This document shows positions 48,642-59,700 of a stretch of DNA of 64,000 bases, piece by piece. Below the pieces are notes generated by a model, which was not told where the DNA came from, did no database searches, and saw nothing but the letters and a program-made list of their open reading frames with translations. A program made the translations under genes and the position numbers. Each line of letters begins with the position of its first letter. The first letter of the stretch is position 1. This DNA is from Scleromitrula shiraiana (lineage: Eukaryota > Ascomycota > Leotiomycetes > Helotiales > Sclerotiniaceae): assembly GCA_028455995.1 (NCBI GenBank), contig JABELC010000007.1, positions 434,001 to 498,000 on the forward strand, in the 5' to 3' direction.

Positions 48642-51400
48642 CTACTTCGACTTGTTAAACGCATCCATACTTCCCACGTACGCAACGGCCGACAACAACG
48701 GCACCGCAATCCCAGTAGCCCATTCGCCCCAATATTTCAGCCTAGCATCTTGAGGAAAACCTTCGATATCTTTTCCTTCGCCGCAACTGCAGATAGGTGA
48801 AACATCGGGGTCGATGGATATTGGCGGTGGAGTCTTTAAACATTCACACGAAGCACCATGCTTCCAATCTCGACGACATGATTCCACAGCCGCGGGTAAG
48901 ATTTTCTTCCATAGAATATGTTCTTCGCGTGAGATAACCTGGAAAGGCCATTCAACTGTCCCTGGGGGTTTGAATAGTCTGTCTGGACGTCCAGGTCTAA
49001 TAGGTACAACCCACGCATCAAGAATAATTGAATTGGTATCTCGGCTGTGACGAAGACCATTCGAGAAAATGTAAGGGGTTGTTGACATGTGGATTTTGAC
49101 TATCTCCCATGACCCTGAGAACACAGAATGGTTTACGGTGTGCAAAGTTTTGCATCATGTCGTCAAGCGGGTCTTTTATCTGAAGAAGAAGGCAGGGAAA
49201 ATCTTGGGTTGAGATACCTTTGCGAGAAGCATTCTTTTTCCGAGCACTCAAGATTTGTTCTCTGGCGTAGGGGATCCAATACATGTTACCGGTAACTTTA
49301 GGAAGCACCGATAAGTTAATGCGCGGAAGAACCCAGGCAGCCGGCTGTTGTGATTTTGATGTGATTATTGGAAAAGGATTCAAGTCGTAGCCACCAGGCC
49401 TCAAAGCTAGTGCAATGGGGACATTGACTTGGATCCAGAGACTCTTTGGCGCAGTTTTTGTTCTTGCATTGTCTCCGTTGATCGGATAAGGGAAAATGAG
49501 CCGATGGCTGAATTTTCCAATATTTAGAAGAATAGAGCATGGAATAATATCTGAAAGTGTAACAAGAGCAGCACTCTGTAAAGCTTTGATTTCAGCTGTT
49601 CCTTCTGAGAAGCTATAATTTGCCTGAAGCATCACAGATTCGTTTATTTTAATAGCAGATATGGTCATCGGGCCATCTTTGATGTCGAGTTCTTCGTCTG
49701 GGAGATCCGAATTTGACATTTGTTGCACACGATCCTTGGATATCCCCGGTGGCACTTTTGAAATAGTGACCCGGGTCTTGTTAATCTTCTGATCTAATTG
49801 GGAATAGACATAATGATCTCCAAGCGATGGTGAACGCCATGGTATTCTTGCCCGGTATCGATTAGGTGCTGACTTTTCAAACAAATCCTCTACATAATTG
49901 TTGATAGTAGTATAACCTATCACATTGCCAAATGGTACAAGCCCAAACAAAAGTGCAGCCAAGTCAATATACATTTCAAGCACAGCCTTTAAATTGTCTT
50001 TGAGCTTTGGTACGTGAACTCTCAAACTTTCGGTGTATAGAACTGAACTCGGTGTCTTAGACAGCAAAGGTATAGGTGCTAATAGAACGTTGAGATGGCT
50101 ATAATAGTCAGCAATATTGGAGGTGTCAATGATCTCGTAAGAACTGGGTAAGGATATTAAGGTAGGTCCAGCCAATGCCAGTGGCTTGCCTGACCATTGA
50201 GATGCATACAGACGAGTAAGAAGAGATGTGGCACTTGATTTGCTTCGATAAGATAGCTCGTATGAAAGAGTAATTGCATCTTCCCAATAAACCTTAACCA
50301 CAACAGATCCTGATGCTGCATAAACAGCAAAAGCCTTGCACCAGTTTGCGAAATCTGACTTCACAGATGCTGCTAAGTCTTCCAACACTCGATTTTCATC
50401 CACAGAATTGTCGAAAAGTTATGGGATATGATATCCAGATAAAAGATTGCTACTAGGACTCAAAATGAATCTTTATGAGGTGCCAGAGACTACGAGAGCA
50501 GGATTAATGACGCCCTTTCCATTAAAGTCGAGTTCCTTGCCATCGGTTTTGTTCCCCGCAACGACACCGGTGTTCCAATAATCCAAGGCTGCATTCAAAG
50601 AATTGTTGATGTGCCATGACTTCATGTACGCCTGCGGTAAACGATGTGCCAGAAAGGGGGCCTTTAACTTGACTGTTCAATATGTCTGAAATATCACTTC
50701 GCGTTGAAGCCTCGTAGATTTGCTGTTCTTGTGGGCTTCTCACAACAATGTAATTTTTTTTCAGATGTTCCTGACTTCCTCCAGAGTTTGTAGACTCATA
50801 AAGCTCACACTCGAATAGGGAGATCCCTCCCACTTCTCAAGAGTTTCAGATAATGTCAAAAGCTTTTCGGATTGATCTCGTAAAAGAATGAGATCTTTTT
50901 TTGGAATGAATATATGATAAAATAAACTCCATATTGTCCTGATCTTCACCTTGTCACCTGAGGAATTGGAATCATACGATTTGAAATTATCGATGATGAG
51001 GGAGAATAAGAGAATGTTACGTTCAAATTAGATGTCTTGGAATGGGAATTTCAACTTACCTGATATTGGAGGCTCAATATCGCAGCATGTAAAGTTGAGT
51101 TTTCCGCCGCCTTGATAATATATACGAATTGATCAGCTATCTTTTTGAATATCAAATCGCGACGGGATTTGGATTTGGTGGTCATAACTTACCTGGCTTC
51201 CCTTCGAACCACAGCGAATATAAGATACTTCTTGGATCTCCACAAGCAAGGAGAAGAACATCTGTTTCTTCCTTATCTGTTTTAGAAGCATGATATTCGA
51301 GAAGATTGACAGCAAAAGTATTTCCAATCGGGTAGAAGGTGTCGGTTCCTTGGTTCAGAACTCGTGAGATGTTATGCATCTTTTTGGCAGCAGAGTTCAC
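48642..51400 (-). pseudogene. Decayed DUF4470/MYND-associated family gene
   Basis: The sequence starts like a DUF4470 protein: FYPIGNTFAVNLLEY, LLLACGDPRSILYSLWFEGK (exon 51400-51193), GGGKLNFTCCDIEPPIS (exon 51110-51060) and RNILLFSLIIDNFKSYD. It continues through LLSGYHI, SDFANWCKAF, LWIQVNVPIALALRPGGYDL, PAAWVLPRI and ends SPICSCGEGKDIEGFPQDAR, all characteristic of this large fungal family of unknown function. The frame is broken: stops lie in one frame at 51028-51030, 50761-50763, 50473-50475 and 50419-50421, and between about 50760 and 50600 the best translation moves to another frame and back. Near 49217-49115 a GT-AG intron of 103 nt would restore the frame; otherwise a one-base shift is needed. 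Recognisable family sequence on both sides of each stop makes a pseudogene most likely; sequencing errors cannot be excluded. Confidence 0.7.
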
Positions 51401-53787
51401 ACAATTGTGAACATATGACGACCCGTATTGTTATCTTCCTCTCTAAGAGACAAACATTCAAAATTATTGGGCAGGATATTATTCAATTTATCAATTGTCT
51501 TCAGGAAGCAAGATGACTTTCGAATGCTGTGGTGTTGTGGTGGACTTTGTTTGCTTCCTACTAAAAATTCCTTTAAACTTAAAGATCAATGATTCCTTGT
51601 CAGCGCGAATACATAGATAATTCCCCCCCTTCCCTTCCTTTAAAACTACTGCAGTAAATTTCGATGATGTATATTTGTATACAATCGAAAGCATTTAATC
51701 CGTTAAACTCTCGAAAATGATAATCGGGTTGATAGGATTTCTACCTTGTTCATATGCAGATTTGACCTTGCTTTTGTTGAGGTATTCTGTAAACAAGCCC
51801 ATATCTAGAAAACTTGTGGGGTACACGTACTCCACAAGAGCGTTTTAACTATCTAGGCCGTGCTAGGCCTGGGCTAGGTAGGCTAATGGGTATGTGAAGT
51901 TCAATTATGCCGACCCCGTCGAGTTTTCCAATTGCAATAGGGGACAACCAGATTCTGATCTAATCGTTGTATGTAGAATCTTGGAAGTCGATAATTATGG
52001 AGAGACCTTGAGTGAGAATGAGAAGGATCCCCGGACTATCATTTCCTCGAGATTTTCGAAAACTCATTTATCGAGATCCCCCCTAACCATTCATAACATA
52101 CCATCGAATAGCAGCAACCCGAACTACATGCTGACGTTGAACAATGTACCTCTCCCTTTGCATCCTACAGTAGGGATTAGGATGGTTGTTATTTTGGCAT
52201 GCGATAAGATGATAAGTTAGATGAATGGTAAAGTTTCCACTTGTCCATAATGTACCGATCTATCTTCCTACCAAGTGCCAAATAGACTCTTTCAAGCCTA
52301 TGTCGTTGTTGAAAAGTTTACCAATACTTCAAACCCCAAGCGTTTCTACCTCTGTCTAAATGTGTAGTTACGGTATTTACCAAATAATGTATGCTTGAAA
52401 AGAAATACTGGGAAGCTCAATATGACATTCTTTCCAGAAGCATCTCTAAGAATCAACTTCTTTACCTACAATGACCAAAATTGGATTATGAGAATTTAAA
52501 CAGACAAACCACCCGAGCTCATACTTTCTGCTCTCCTTTGAATCCTCATCAAATTCCTAACTATATTTACTTTCAGGACATCAAGTACAACAACCTCATG
52601 CACGACCAATACCAGGCGAATCTCTTTCCAACCCCTCATTCACCAATACCCATAATAATATCTTCTACCATTTTGATATGTGCTGTTTCTCCAACTATTG
52701 CTCTTCACCACTTAACACCTACAGCAATCTTGAACTCACACCAAACCCTTGGCATAAATTTCGTCTTCCCTTTGCTCACAAACCGACTAAACTCCTTGCA
52801 TTCATATCTCCGCTCCCCATTTCCACTAACCACCCCACGACCTCCTCAATCCCCCTCACCTTCAAATCATTCAAAAAGTCTAGTATCCCCCCCCCCCATC
52901 GATCCACCAATCCACCAACAATTCTTCGGCATTGCCATCCCCAACTTTCCCCACATCAGTCCTAAAGTTTGAAGAACGATACCAACAGCTTTCAATTATG
53001 AGCTGAAGTATTGTCATTCGTGGTTTGCTTTTACTATAGCTACTATTGAGATCACAAAGACTTTAAATAAAACTCAATCACCCTGGAAATAAAGTTGGAT
53101 TTAGGTTTAGATTCAGAATCGGCATTGGAGGGTTTTCGATAAACATCGGGAAAGCGTGTAAATGGTTTTATCTGATTCTCACGTGGGAGATGGATGGGTT
53201 GGGATTTCGAAACGCGAATTGATCCTCAGTGTTCATATTCCGATTTATCGAATTTAGACAATGAATCAGAAGAGGGTATTCTTGTTGGATCTGAGTTCGA
53301 TTTTGGTGTTGGTTCCGGTCTTGGGAATTAAGGGTTGCTTGTGAAGAATCGTAGACGTAATCTGTTAGTGATGGTGGTAGTGGGGGTGGTAAGGGAATGT
53401 AGAGAGATTGGAGACAGAGGAGAGGACGAGGATGGTAGAGCACTTTTATTGTTGACGTCGAATTGAATACAAGGAAGAAAGAAGGAGTAAATACCGTGTA
53501 GGCTTATCAGTAACAGGAATATAAATGGTGGCAAGGGATGTGAATAATTACACTGCATACTCGGTGTGGGTTTTTGATTCGATGGTTGAAAGCTACTTTC
53601 AGGGCCAGGCCGAAGATATTTCTTTTGAAGTAAATCTGAGTGGTTTGAAATCCAAAATATCGACGTAGAATAATTGACGGTAAATTAGAATGGATTGAAG
53701 AGTTTCTTATTCTAGTTCTAAGTTAAGTAGGGATTATGGTCTCAACGGATACTGTACACGTCCATCTTATTCAATACTTTGAAATCT
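51401..53787. other. Intergenic region
   Basis: About 2.4 kb. Frames at 51894-52220 and 52481-52972 (plus) lack domains, signal peptides or plausible composition and are not called. A short CTAGGC-rich patch lies near 51855-51885. Nothing else recognised. Confidence 0.45.
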
Positions 53788-54798
53788 CTATTTGCACCCC
53801 GGCGTCCCGCAAAGCTTGCACACAGCTATCTTAAGCTCTACTCGTTTGGGGTTATCCCAAAAGAGTTTATTCCAAAATCCCAGATCGTGGAATTGAAGAT
53901 TGAACGAAGTACGCCTTAACCAGTTTATCCTCATTTCCCTCTTTGTAATCTCTAATTCCTTTAGCGACTTCCCATCTTCGCAACACTCCTTGCAACGCTC
54001 CACGTAAGCATCGTTCACTTTACACTTACAGTCCCCATATTCCCATTTTCTAGTTTTTTGGGAATATGTCGTATCTTTGCAACCCTCCACGCAGGAATTG
54101 TGCAGTTTACACTTGCATCCCACGTATTCGAATCCTTTAGTTCTGTGGGAAAATACCAATTGGGGCAAATCATGACGATACCCAGTAAAGAACTTTCCAT
54201 CTTTCGAATCCCCACTCCTTTCTATCTCCAATGTTGTTCTCAACACCTTCTTTCTATCCCCCCCTCTCCTTTCCATCTCTTCTGCTATCCACCAAATCGC
54301 ATAATCCATCTTTTCGTTAACCTTTTTGTTTTGTCTGTAAAAATAACGCACGACGAAAAAGAGTGCAACCGATACGACAACCACCCGTCTAATGGATCGA
54401 ATAGCTTCTTCGCTTAGCTCCTGGGATTGGTTTTCATTTTGCTCTTCTTTCCGCGTTTCGTTGAAGTTACGGCCTCCGTCATCGTTTAGATCTCCATCTT
54501 TCCCTACAACCCCATCTGCAATCTTCCGTCTCGCCATCTCTCCCTCGGACTGCTTTCCCATTGTTGTTAGGAAACGAGTTCCACCCATACCACCTTCTAC
54601 AACATTGTCTCCTCCCCCATATCCATTCCTACCACCACTTAAACTGCCTCTAATCTTCGCAATCCACCTAATCCCCCTCGGCTGGGCTCTTCCTGGAGTA
54701 TATATGCTTTGCAGGTCCGTTGACGATACCAATCTCGAATTATATGATTGAATAAGGGACCGGTACGGATATCGATATCGAAGAAGACAGCTCATCAT
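53788..54798 (-). CDS. Orphan membrane protein with tandem CKCK motifs
   Basis: Start taken at the ATG at 54798, because the resulting N-terminus (MMSCLLRYRYPYRSLIQ) is basic and amphipathic like a mitochondrial presequence and resembles the neighbouring gene; the frame is open upstream. The product is about 336 aa: presequence-like N-terminus, a Gly/Arg/Asn linker (GGRNGYGGG), a single membrane span (VVVVSVALFFVVRYFY) near residue 150, then a soluble part with two tandem units of about 33 aa sharing EYVGCKCKLHNSCVEGCK and EYGDCKCKVNDAYVERCK, and a C-terminal VCKLCGTPGCK. The cysteine pattern suggests metal binding or disulfides. I know no family with this layout. Confidence 0.6.
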   Translation of the reverse strand: MMSCLLRYRYPYRSLIQSYNSRLVSSTDLQSIYTPGRAQPRGIRWIAKIRGSLSGGRNGYGGGDNVVEGGMGGTRFLTTMGKQSEGEMARRKIADGVVGKDGDLNDDGGRNFNETRKEEQNENQSQELSEEAIRSIRRVVVVSVALFFVVRYFYRQNKKVNEKMDYAIWWIAEEMERRGGDRKKVLRTTLEIERSGDSKDGKFFTGYRHDLPQLVFSHRTKGFEYVGCKCKLHNSCVEGCKDTTYSQKTRKWEYGDCKCKVNDAYVERCKECCEDGKSLKELEITKREMRINWLRRTSFNLQFHDLGFWNKLFWDNPKRVELKIAVCKLCGTPGCK

Positions 54799-54979
54799 TG
54801 GATTTTGTGAACAATGAGAGTGAAGTGTTTCAAGGATATTTATCATATTTGATGCATCCATTTGAGACATCGACCAATGGAATCTGGATAACCCTATTAG
54901 GCTTAGGCTGCACTTACTATGAATGAAAATTATGATTAACAATAATGTATAATCGTTAGTACATCTCTACCTTTTATGG

Positions 54980-55149
54980 TGCCTCCCTCTGGTAGTCAGT
55001 TTTTTAATTAAGGACTTGTGGCGTGTATACATTTTTGTATAATAACATTTTGAGGCCTGATTTATAACCAAGAAATTTAAGGAACTTGGCCAAATTTTAT
55101 ATGGTAGAAAAAATCTTTAATTAAGAGAACTGACTACCGGAGGGAGGTA
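54980..55149. mobile_element. Candidate 170-bp MITE with inverted termini
   Basis: The ends are near-perfect inverted repeats of about 32 bp: the left arm contains CCTCCCTCTGGTAGTCAG and the right arm CTGACTACCGGAGGGAGG, both continuing to TTAATTAA. Right of the element is TA; left is TG, so a TA duplication (Tc1/mariner type) is suggestive but not intact. There is no coding capacity. It lies between the two orphan genes that appear related. Confidence 0.65.
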
Positions 55150-55303
55150 CGAGAGAAGGTAGAAAGGCCCTGACGATTATATTTTCTTCTTCACACCCCC
55201 TCTCTCCATTCTCTCCCATCAGTCCACAAGCATAACCCAGCCCATCTAACTATTCCTTAAGAAAACAATTAGGCTCCAAATTTTTGACCCTATCTTACCA
55301 ATT

Positions 55304-56173
55304 TTAAATCCCTGAACAAAACTTCAAAAAGGTTTTATACGCTTTTTTCCCCTTTGTCTTACCGAATATCTCTATCAAATTTTCTTCGATACCTTGTAGG
55401 CCAAAGTCACTTGCCGTCTCTATCTTTGCCGCCTTCTTTCTCCCTTTTCCTTTTCCTTTTCCTTTTCCTTTTCCTTCCCCATCCCCTTCCCCTTCCCCTT
55501 CCACTTCGTCCTCCCCTTCCAATTTCACTTTGTCCTCCTCTACCAATCTCTCTCCATCCTTCTCTTCCAATTCCACTTTGTTTTTCTTTGCTAATCTCTT
55601 TCCTTTCTTCTTTTTTAATTCTACTCTGTCCTCCTCTGCCAATTCCACTCCATCCTTCTCTTCCAATTCCACTTTGTTTTTCTTTGCTAATCTCTTTCCT
55701 TTCTTCTTTTTTAATTCTACTCTGTCCTCCTCTGCCAATTCCACTCCGTCCTTCTCTGCCAATTCCACTCTGTCCTCCTCTGCCAATTCCACTCCGTCCT
55801 TCTCTGCCAATTCCACTCCGTCCTCCTCTGCCAATTCCACTCCGTCCTCCTCTGCCAATTCCACTCTGTCCTCCTCTGCCAATTCCACTCCGTCCTTCTC
55901 TGCCGATCCCACTCCGTCCTCCTCTGCCAATTCCACTCCGTCCTCCTCTTCCCCTTTACCATCCCCTCTCTTCTTCCCACTCAACTCATCTCCAACTCCT
56001 CCCATCCGTCTCAAGTGCACCCCCCTCAACTGAGATCCTCCCAATCCCGAAGCATACCCATTCCTCCCATCTCCCATCTTCCACCCCCCTAATCTTCGCC
56101 CCAAACCCAGATTATAAGGTCTCGATTTTACCAGTAAGCGACACGGATATCGTAATCGGGCAAGTGAATACAT
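55304..56173 (-). CDS. Orphan Glu/Lys-rich repeat protein, likely relative of the upstream-lying neighbour
   Basis: The first ATG in this frame is at 56173, giving about 289 aa. The N-terminus MYSLARLRYPCRLLVKSRPY resembles the start of the neighbouring orphan at 54798, and both continue into a GxGRNGY-type Gly-rich linker. The middle is a run of 8-residue units of the type EDGVELAE/KDGVELAE/EDRVELAE encoded by a 24-bp minisatellite, interrupted twice by KKKKGKRLAKKNKVELEEKD, then an EGEGDGEGKGKGKG tract, and a normal C-terminus (GLQGIEENLIEIFGKTKGKK). The charged repeats should form helices or disordered segments. Function unknown. Confidence 0.55.
   Translation of the reverse strand: MYSLARLRYPCRLLVKSRPYNLGLGRRLGGWKMGDGRNGYASGLGGSQLRGVHLRRMGGVGDELSGKKRGDGKGEEEDGVELAEEDGVGSAEKDGVELAEEDRVELAEEDGVELAEEDGVELAEKDGVELAEEDRVELAEKDGVELAEEDRVELKKKKGKRLAKKNKVELEEKDGVELAEEDRVELKKKKGKRLAKKNKVELEEKDGERLVEEDKVKLEGEDEVEGEGEGDGEGKGKGKGKGKGRKKAAKIETASDFGLQGIEENLIEIFGKTKGKKAYKTFLKFCSGI
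55560..55945. repeat. 24-bp coding minisatellite with a 96-bp higher-order duplication
   Basis: The 24-bp unit CTCTGCCAATTCCACTCCGT plus four bases recurs about twelve times. A compound segment starting TTCCAATTCCACTTTG at 55565 recurs at 55661, exactly 96 bp (four units) later. All periods are multiples of three, so the frame on the minus strand survives. Confidence 0.85.
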
Positions 56174-56507
56174 GTTTGAGACCTGCCGTATATAGATAGA
56201 ACGACAAATTTTTCCGAAATCTGAGAGCTGACCCTGGATCAAACGAACGAACGATCTTATTCGTATCAAATATTCAAGTTTTACGTTCGTTCACACCCTT
56301 TTTGATATTGATGTGATGTGTAAGATACAGATGGATATTGTAAGTTCTCGGTGTTGGATTGAACTGTTATATGCAATAATCTGTAAATTCCGAGGTTGGT
56401 TGTTGCCTTACCTTATCTCATCCTCAGCCCCTTCGATATACTACCTACCCCATATAATTTTCTTTTCAACCAATAATATTCTCTAATTTTTTATTAGAGG
56501 TTCACCG
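56174..56507. other. Promoter-side spacer before the candidate LTR
   Basis: Upstream side of the minus-strand repeat protein gene. No ORF; includes AACGAACG and CGTTCGTT motifs near 56243 and 56285. Confidence 0.4.
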
Positions 56508-56769
56508 ATGTAACACCTAGAGAAGGGTGAATGCCTAAGGCATCAAAGCATAGACACATGACCGAGCTAGGAGGAACCCACTCATATAGATAGAACTTCC
56601 ACTCTTAGCTACTAGATTTCTCTTCTTTAATGATTATTACGTCTACTAGTACTAGTATATCGACCGCTACCTTGTACTATTTGTGACCCTATTACAATCG
56701 AAGAGTCTAAAATTATTTAGGATTAACTTTAATATAAATATAAACAATATCGGGTCAGGTTTCCTAACA
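56508..56769. mobile_element. Candidate solo LTR of a retrotransposon
   Basis: A 262-bp segment starting (A)TGTAACACCTAG and ending TTTCCTAACA, so the termini are TGT...ACA, flanked on both sides by CACCG (56503-56507 and 56770-56774), a 5-bp direct repeat as expected from retroviral-type integration. One extra A sits between the left repeat and the TG. No retrotransposon coding sequence is next to it. The right side opens into the AT-rich block. No other copy in the window supports the call. Confidence 0.4.
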
Positions 56770-59700
56770 CACCGCCTCTTCTTTTTTTATTTTAAATATC
56801 TATAAGAAAAAAAGCCATTTTGAAAATTTAAAAAAAGTTTATTAACGATTTTATAATATAGAAATAATGATTTCTAGTAGAGTTCTTTATTTTAACATTA
56901 AAAAAATAGTTAATTAAAATTAAAAAATCTTAATATTAGTATTTAGAGTCTTTAATATTGATTAATTAATTATTTAATAAAATTTTTTAAAATAAATTAA
57001 AATATAGAAAAAAATTCTTTTTTAATTTATTATAATTATATATTAAAATATGATTTGATAATATATATTTATATAATTGAATATTTGTATAAGAATAAAA
57101 ATATGGATAATCTAATAATTTAAAGTTATTTATAATAATTTATAATAATTAAAATAATGTAATATAATCTAACTAAAATAAATTAATAATAATAATTGTA
57201 TTAAATTTAAAATCCTTTAAATAATAGATTTTTAATAAAGCTAAATAGAATAAAACTTTATATTATAATATTGTATATATTAAAAATATATAAATTTAAT
57301 ATAATATTTATATATAAAATCGATATTTGTAAATAAACTTTAAAATAAATTAAAAAAAATAATATTTATATCATAAAATTAATAAACAAAATCGAATTTT
57401 ATAAAAAAAAGATTTTTAATTAATTTTTTATTATTATTATATATTTCTTTAATATTTATCATCTTTTATTTATTAAATCCTTTTATAAATTCTTTATATT
57501 CCTTTTTTTTTATATTTTATTTTTTTTATCTTTTTTAACTCTTTTTTTTGATTTTTTTATTAGTCTTTTTCTTAATCCTTCTTTTATTTATTTATAAAGT
57601 TATTTATGTAAAAAAAATTGTTTATATCAATAAAGTTAATTATATTAATAAAAAAATTTATAATGAAATAGTATATTTAATTATGATTTTTGCTTTATAT
57701 TAATAAATAAATAAAAAAAAAACCGGATTATTAAAAATATTATATTAAAAAAAATATATATTTTAAAAAATTTGTTTAAAAAAAAAGTTAATCAAAATAA
57801 AAAAAAATAAACAAAAAATAATATATTAAAAAAAAGATAAATTTATTTTAATTTATTTATATTAAATTATGTATTTAGATTTATTTATGAACTTATTCTT
57901 TTTTTAATATTTAATTAATATAAGATAAAATAAAGATTATAATAAAAAAAATAAATATATAGATTTATTTTAAATTTAAAGATTTAAATATATTATATAA
58001 AAAAGAAATAAAAAAAATATTATTAGAAAAAGGAATAAAAAAAAATTAATTAAAAAAAGAATTATATATAGTTCATTTATTTATTTTAATTATATAATTA
58101 ATTATATTACTTTAAAATAATAAACTAAATAATTATATAGATTAATAATATATTTTAAAGTTATATACAAAAAGCTAAAGATTTTTTATATAATATATTA
58201 TATTAAAGTTAATCAATAATGTAATTATTATTATTGAATTAATATAATAATATAATTTATTATATCAAAAAACAAATTTTATATTATTTATTAATAATTA
58301 TATAAAAAAAAAATTTATTTATATAATTTTCTATTAACTTTAAATTATCAAATTAATATATTAATATCCATTTCAATTTAACTATAATTTATATAAATAT
58401 TATAATTTAAATCTAAATATGTTTATATTATAAAAAATATATCTAATTAATAAAATTAATATAATTTTATTTAAATAATATAAATAATAATAATTATTAT
58501 TATATATATATATATTTATTTTATTTTTAATTTTATAATTTTTTTAAAATTCATTTGTATATCTATTTTTAAAGTTTTTTAAATAATTTGTATCCCCTGA
58601 TTTTTTTTTTGATTTTTTTTTTTAAACTATAGTCCCCCATATAATAAATAAATCATTTATATACCTTCAAAAATATCCAAATAAATTATTAATAACTTAA
58701 AAATAAAAAATAAAAATAATAAAATAATCAAAATAATTAAAAATATTTTATTTTATTAAACTTTATTAACTTTATATAAATACATATAAATTATTTTTTA
58801 CTTATTTAAAATAGAGATAAATATTTATAATTCAATCAATCAATTTTTTATTTTTTATTTATAGAAGATTATAAAAATCATATTAAGGTTTATATAATGA
58901 TTGTATATGTATAATTTATATAGATAATAAATAAAAACTCCTTTATATAATATATAGCAATAAAAGTTTAATAATGAAAATTGGAAAATTGCTTTTAAAA
59001 AATTATTAGTATTAATTTTTATTTAATTAAAAAAACTTACTTAATATTTATTTTAATTAGAAATTCCAGAATTTATCTATAATTAATTGTTTAAAATTTG
59101 ATATATTTATTATAATTATTTATAATTAATTTATTTTTGTTTATTTCTTTTTTTAAATAATTTTATTATAAAAAAATCTTTATCTTTATTTTTTTTTTTT
59201 TTTTAGTTTCTATTATTAATTATTGATTATAATATATAAAATTGTAGTATATAAGATTTATTAATATTAGATATATTAAAATCAAAATTTTTTATATTAT
59301 TTAATTATTTAAGTATTTAGAAATTATTAAAAATAAAGCTATAATCGTTTATTTATAAAGAATTTGATTATAAAATAAAAATTTTGTGAATAATTATTAT
59401 AAAAATTGATAAAATTATAATTGGTTTTAAATCTATTTTATTATTATTAAATAATTAATTAATAAATATTTTTTTTAATATAGATTTATTAATTTATATT
59501 TTTTTTAAAATTAATCTATTATTTTAAATATATATTAATTCATTTTATAAAAATTAAATTAAGCTTTTAAATTTTTTAGATTGTATTTAATGTATTGACT
59601 ATATTTTTTTGAGTATAAATACTATATCTTTTTTATTATTTATAATTTTATTTATAATATGTATTTTAGGTTTTAATTTATTTATAATAAAATTAATATT

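Noticed and set aside
51894..52220. 108-codon plus-strand frame
   Set aside because: Normal composition but no domain, signal or context; not enough to call a gene.
52481..52972. 163-codon plus-strand frame
   Set aside because: Pro/Ser/His-rich, no motif; likely chance frame in CT-rich sequence.
55354..56199. 281-codon plus-strand frame with Pro-Leu repeats
   Set aside because: Antisense shadow of the 24-bp minisatellite; the minus frame has a sensible N- and C-terminus and a related neighbour.
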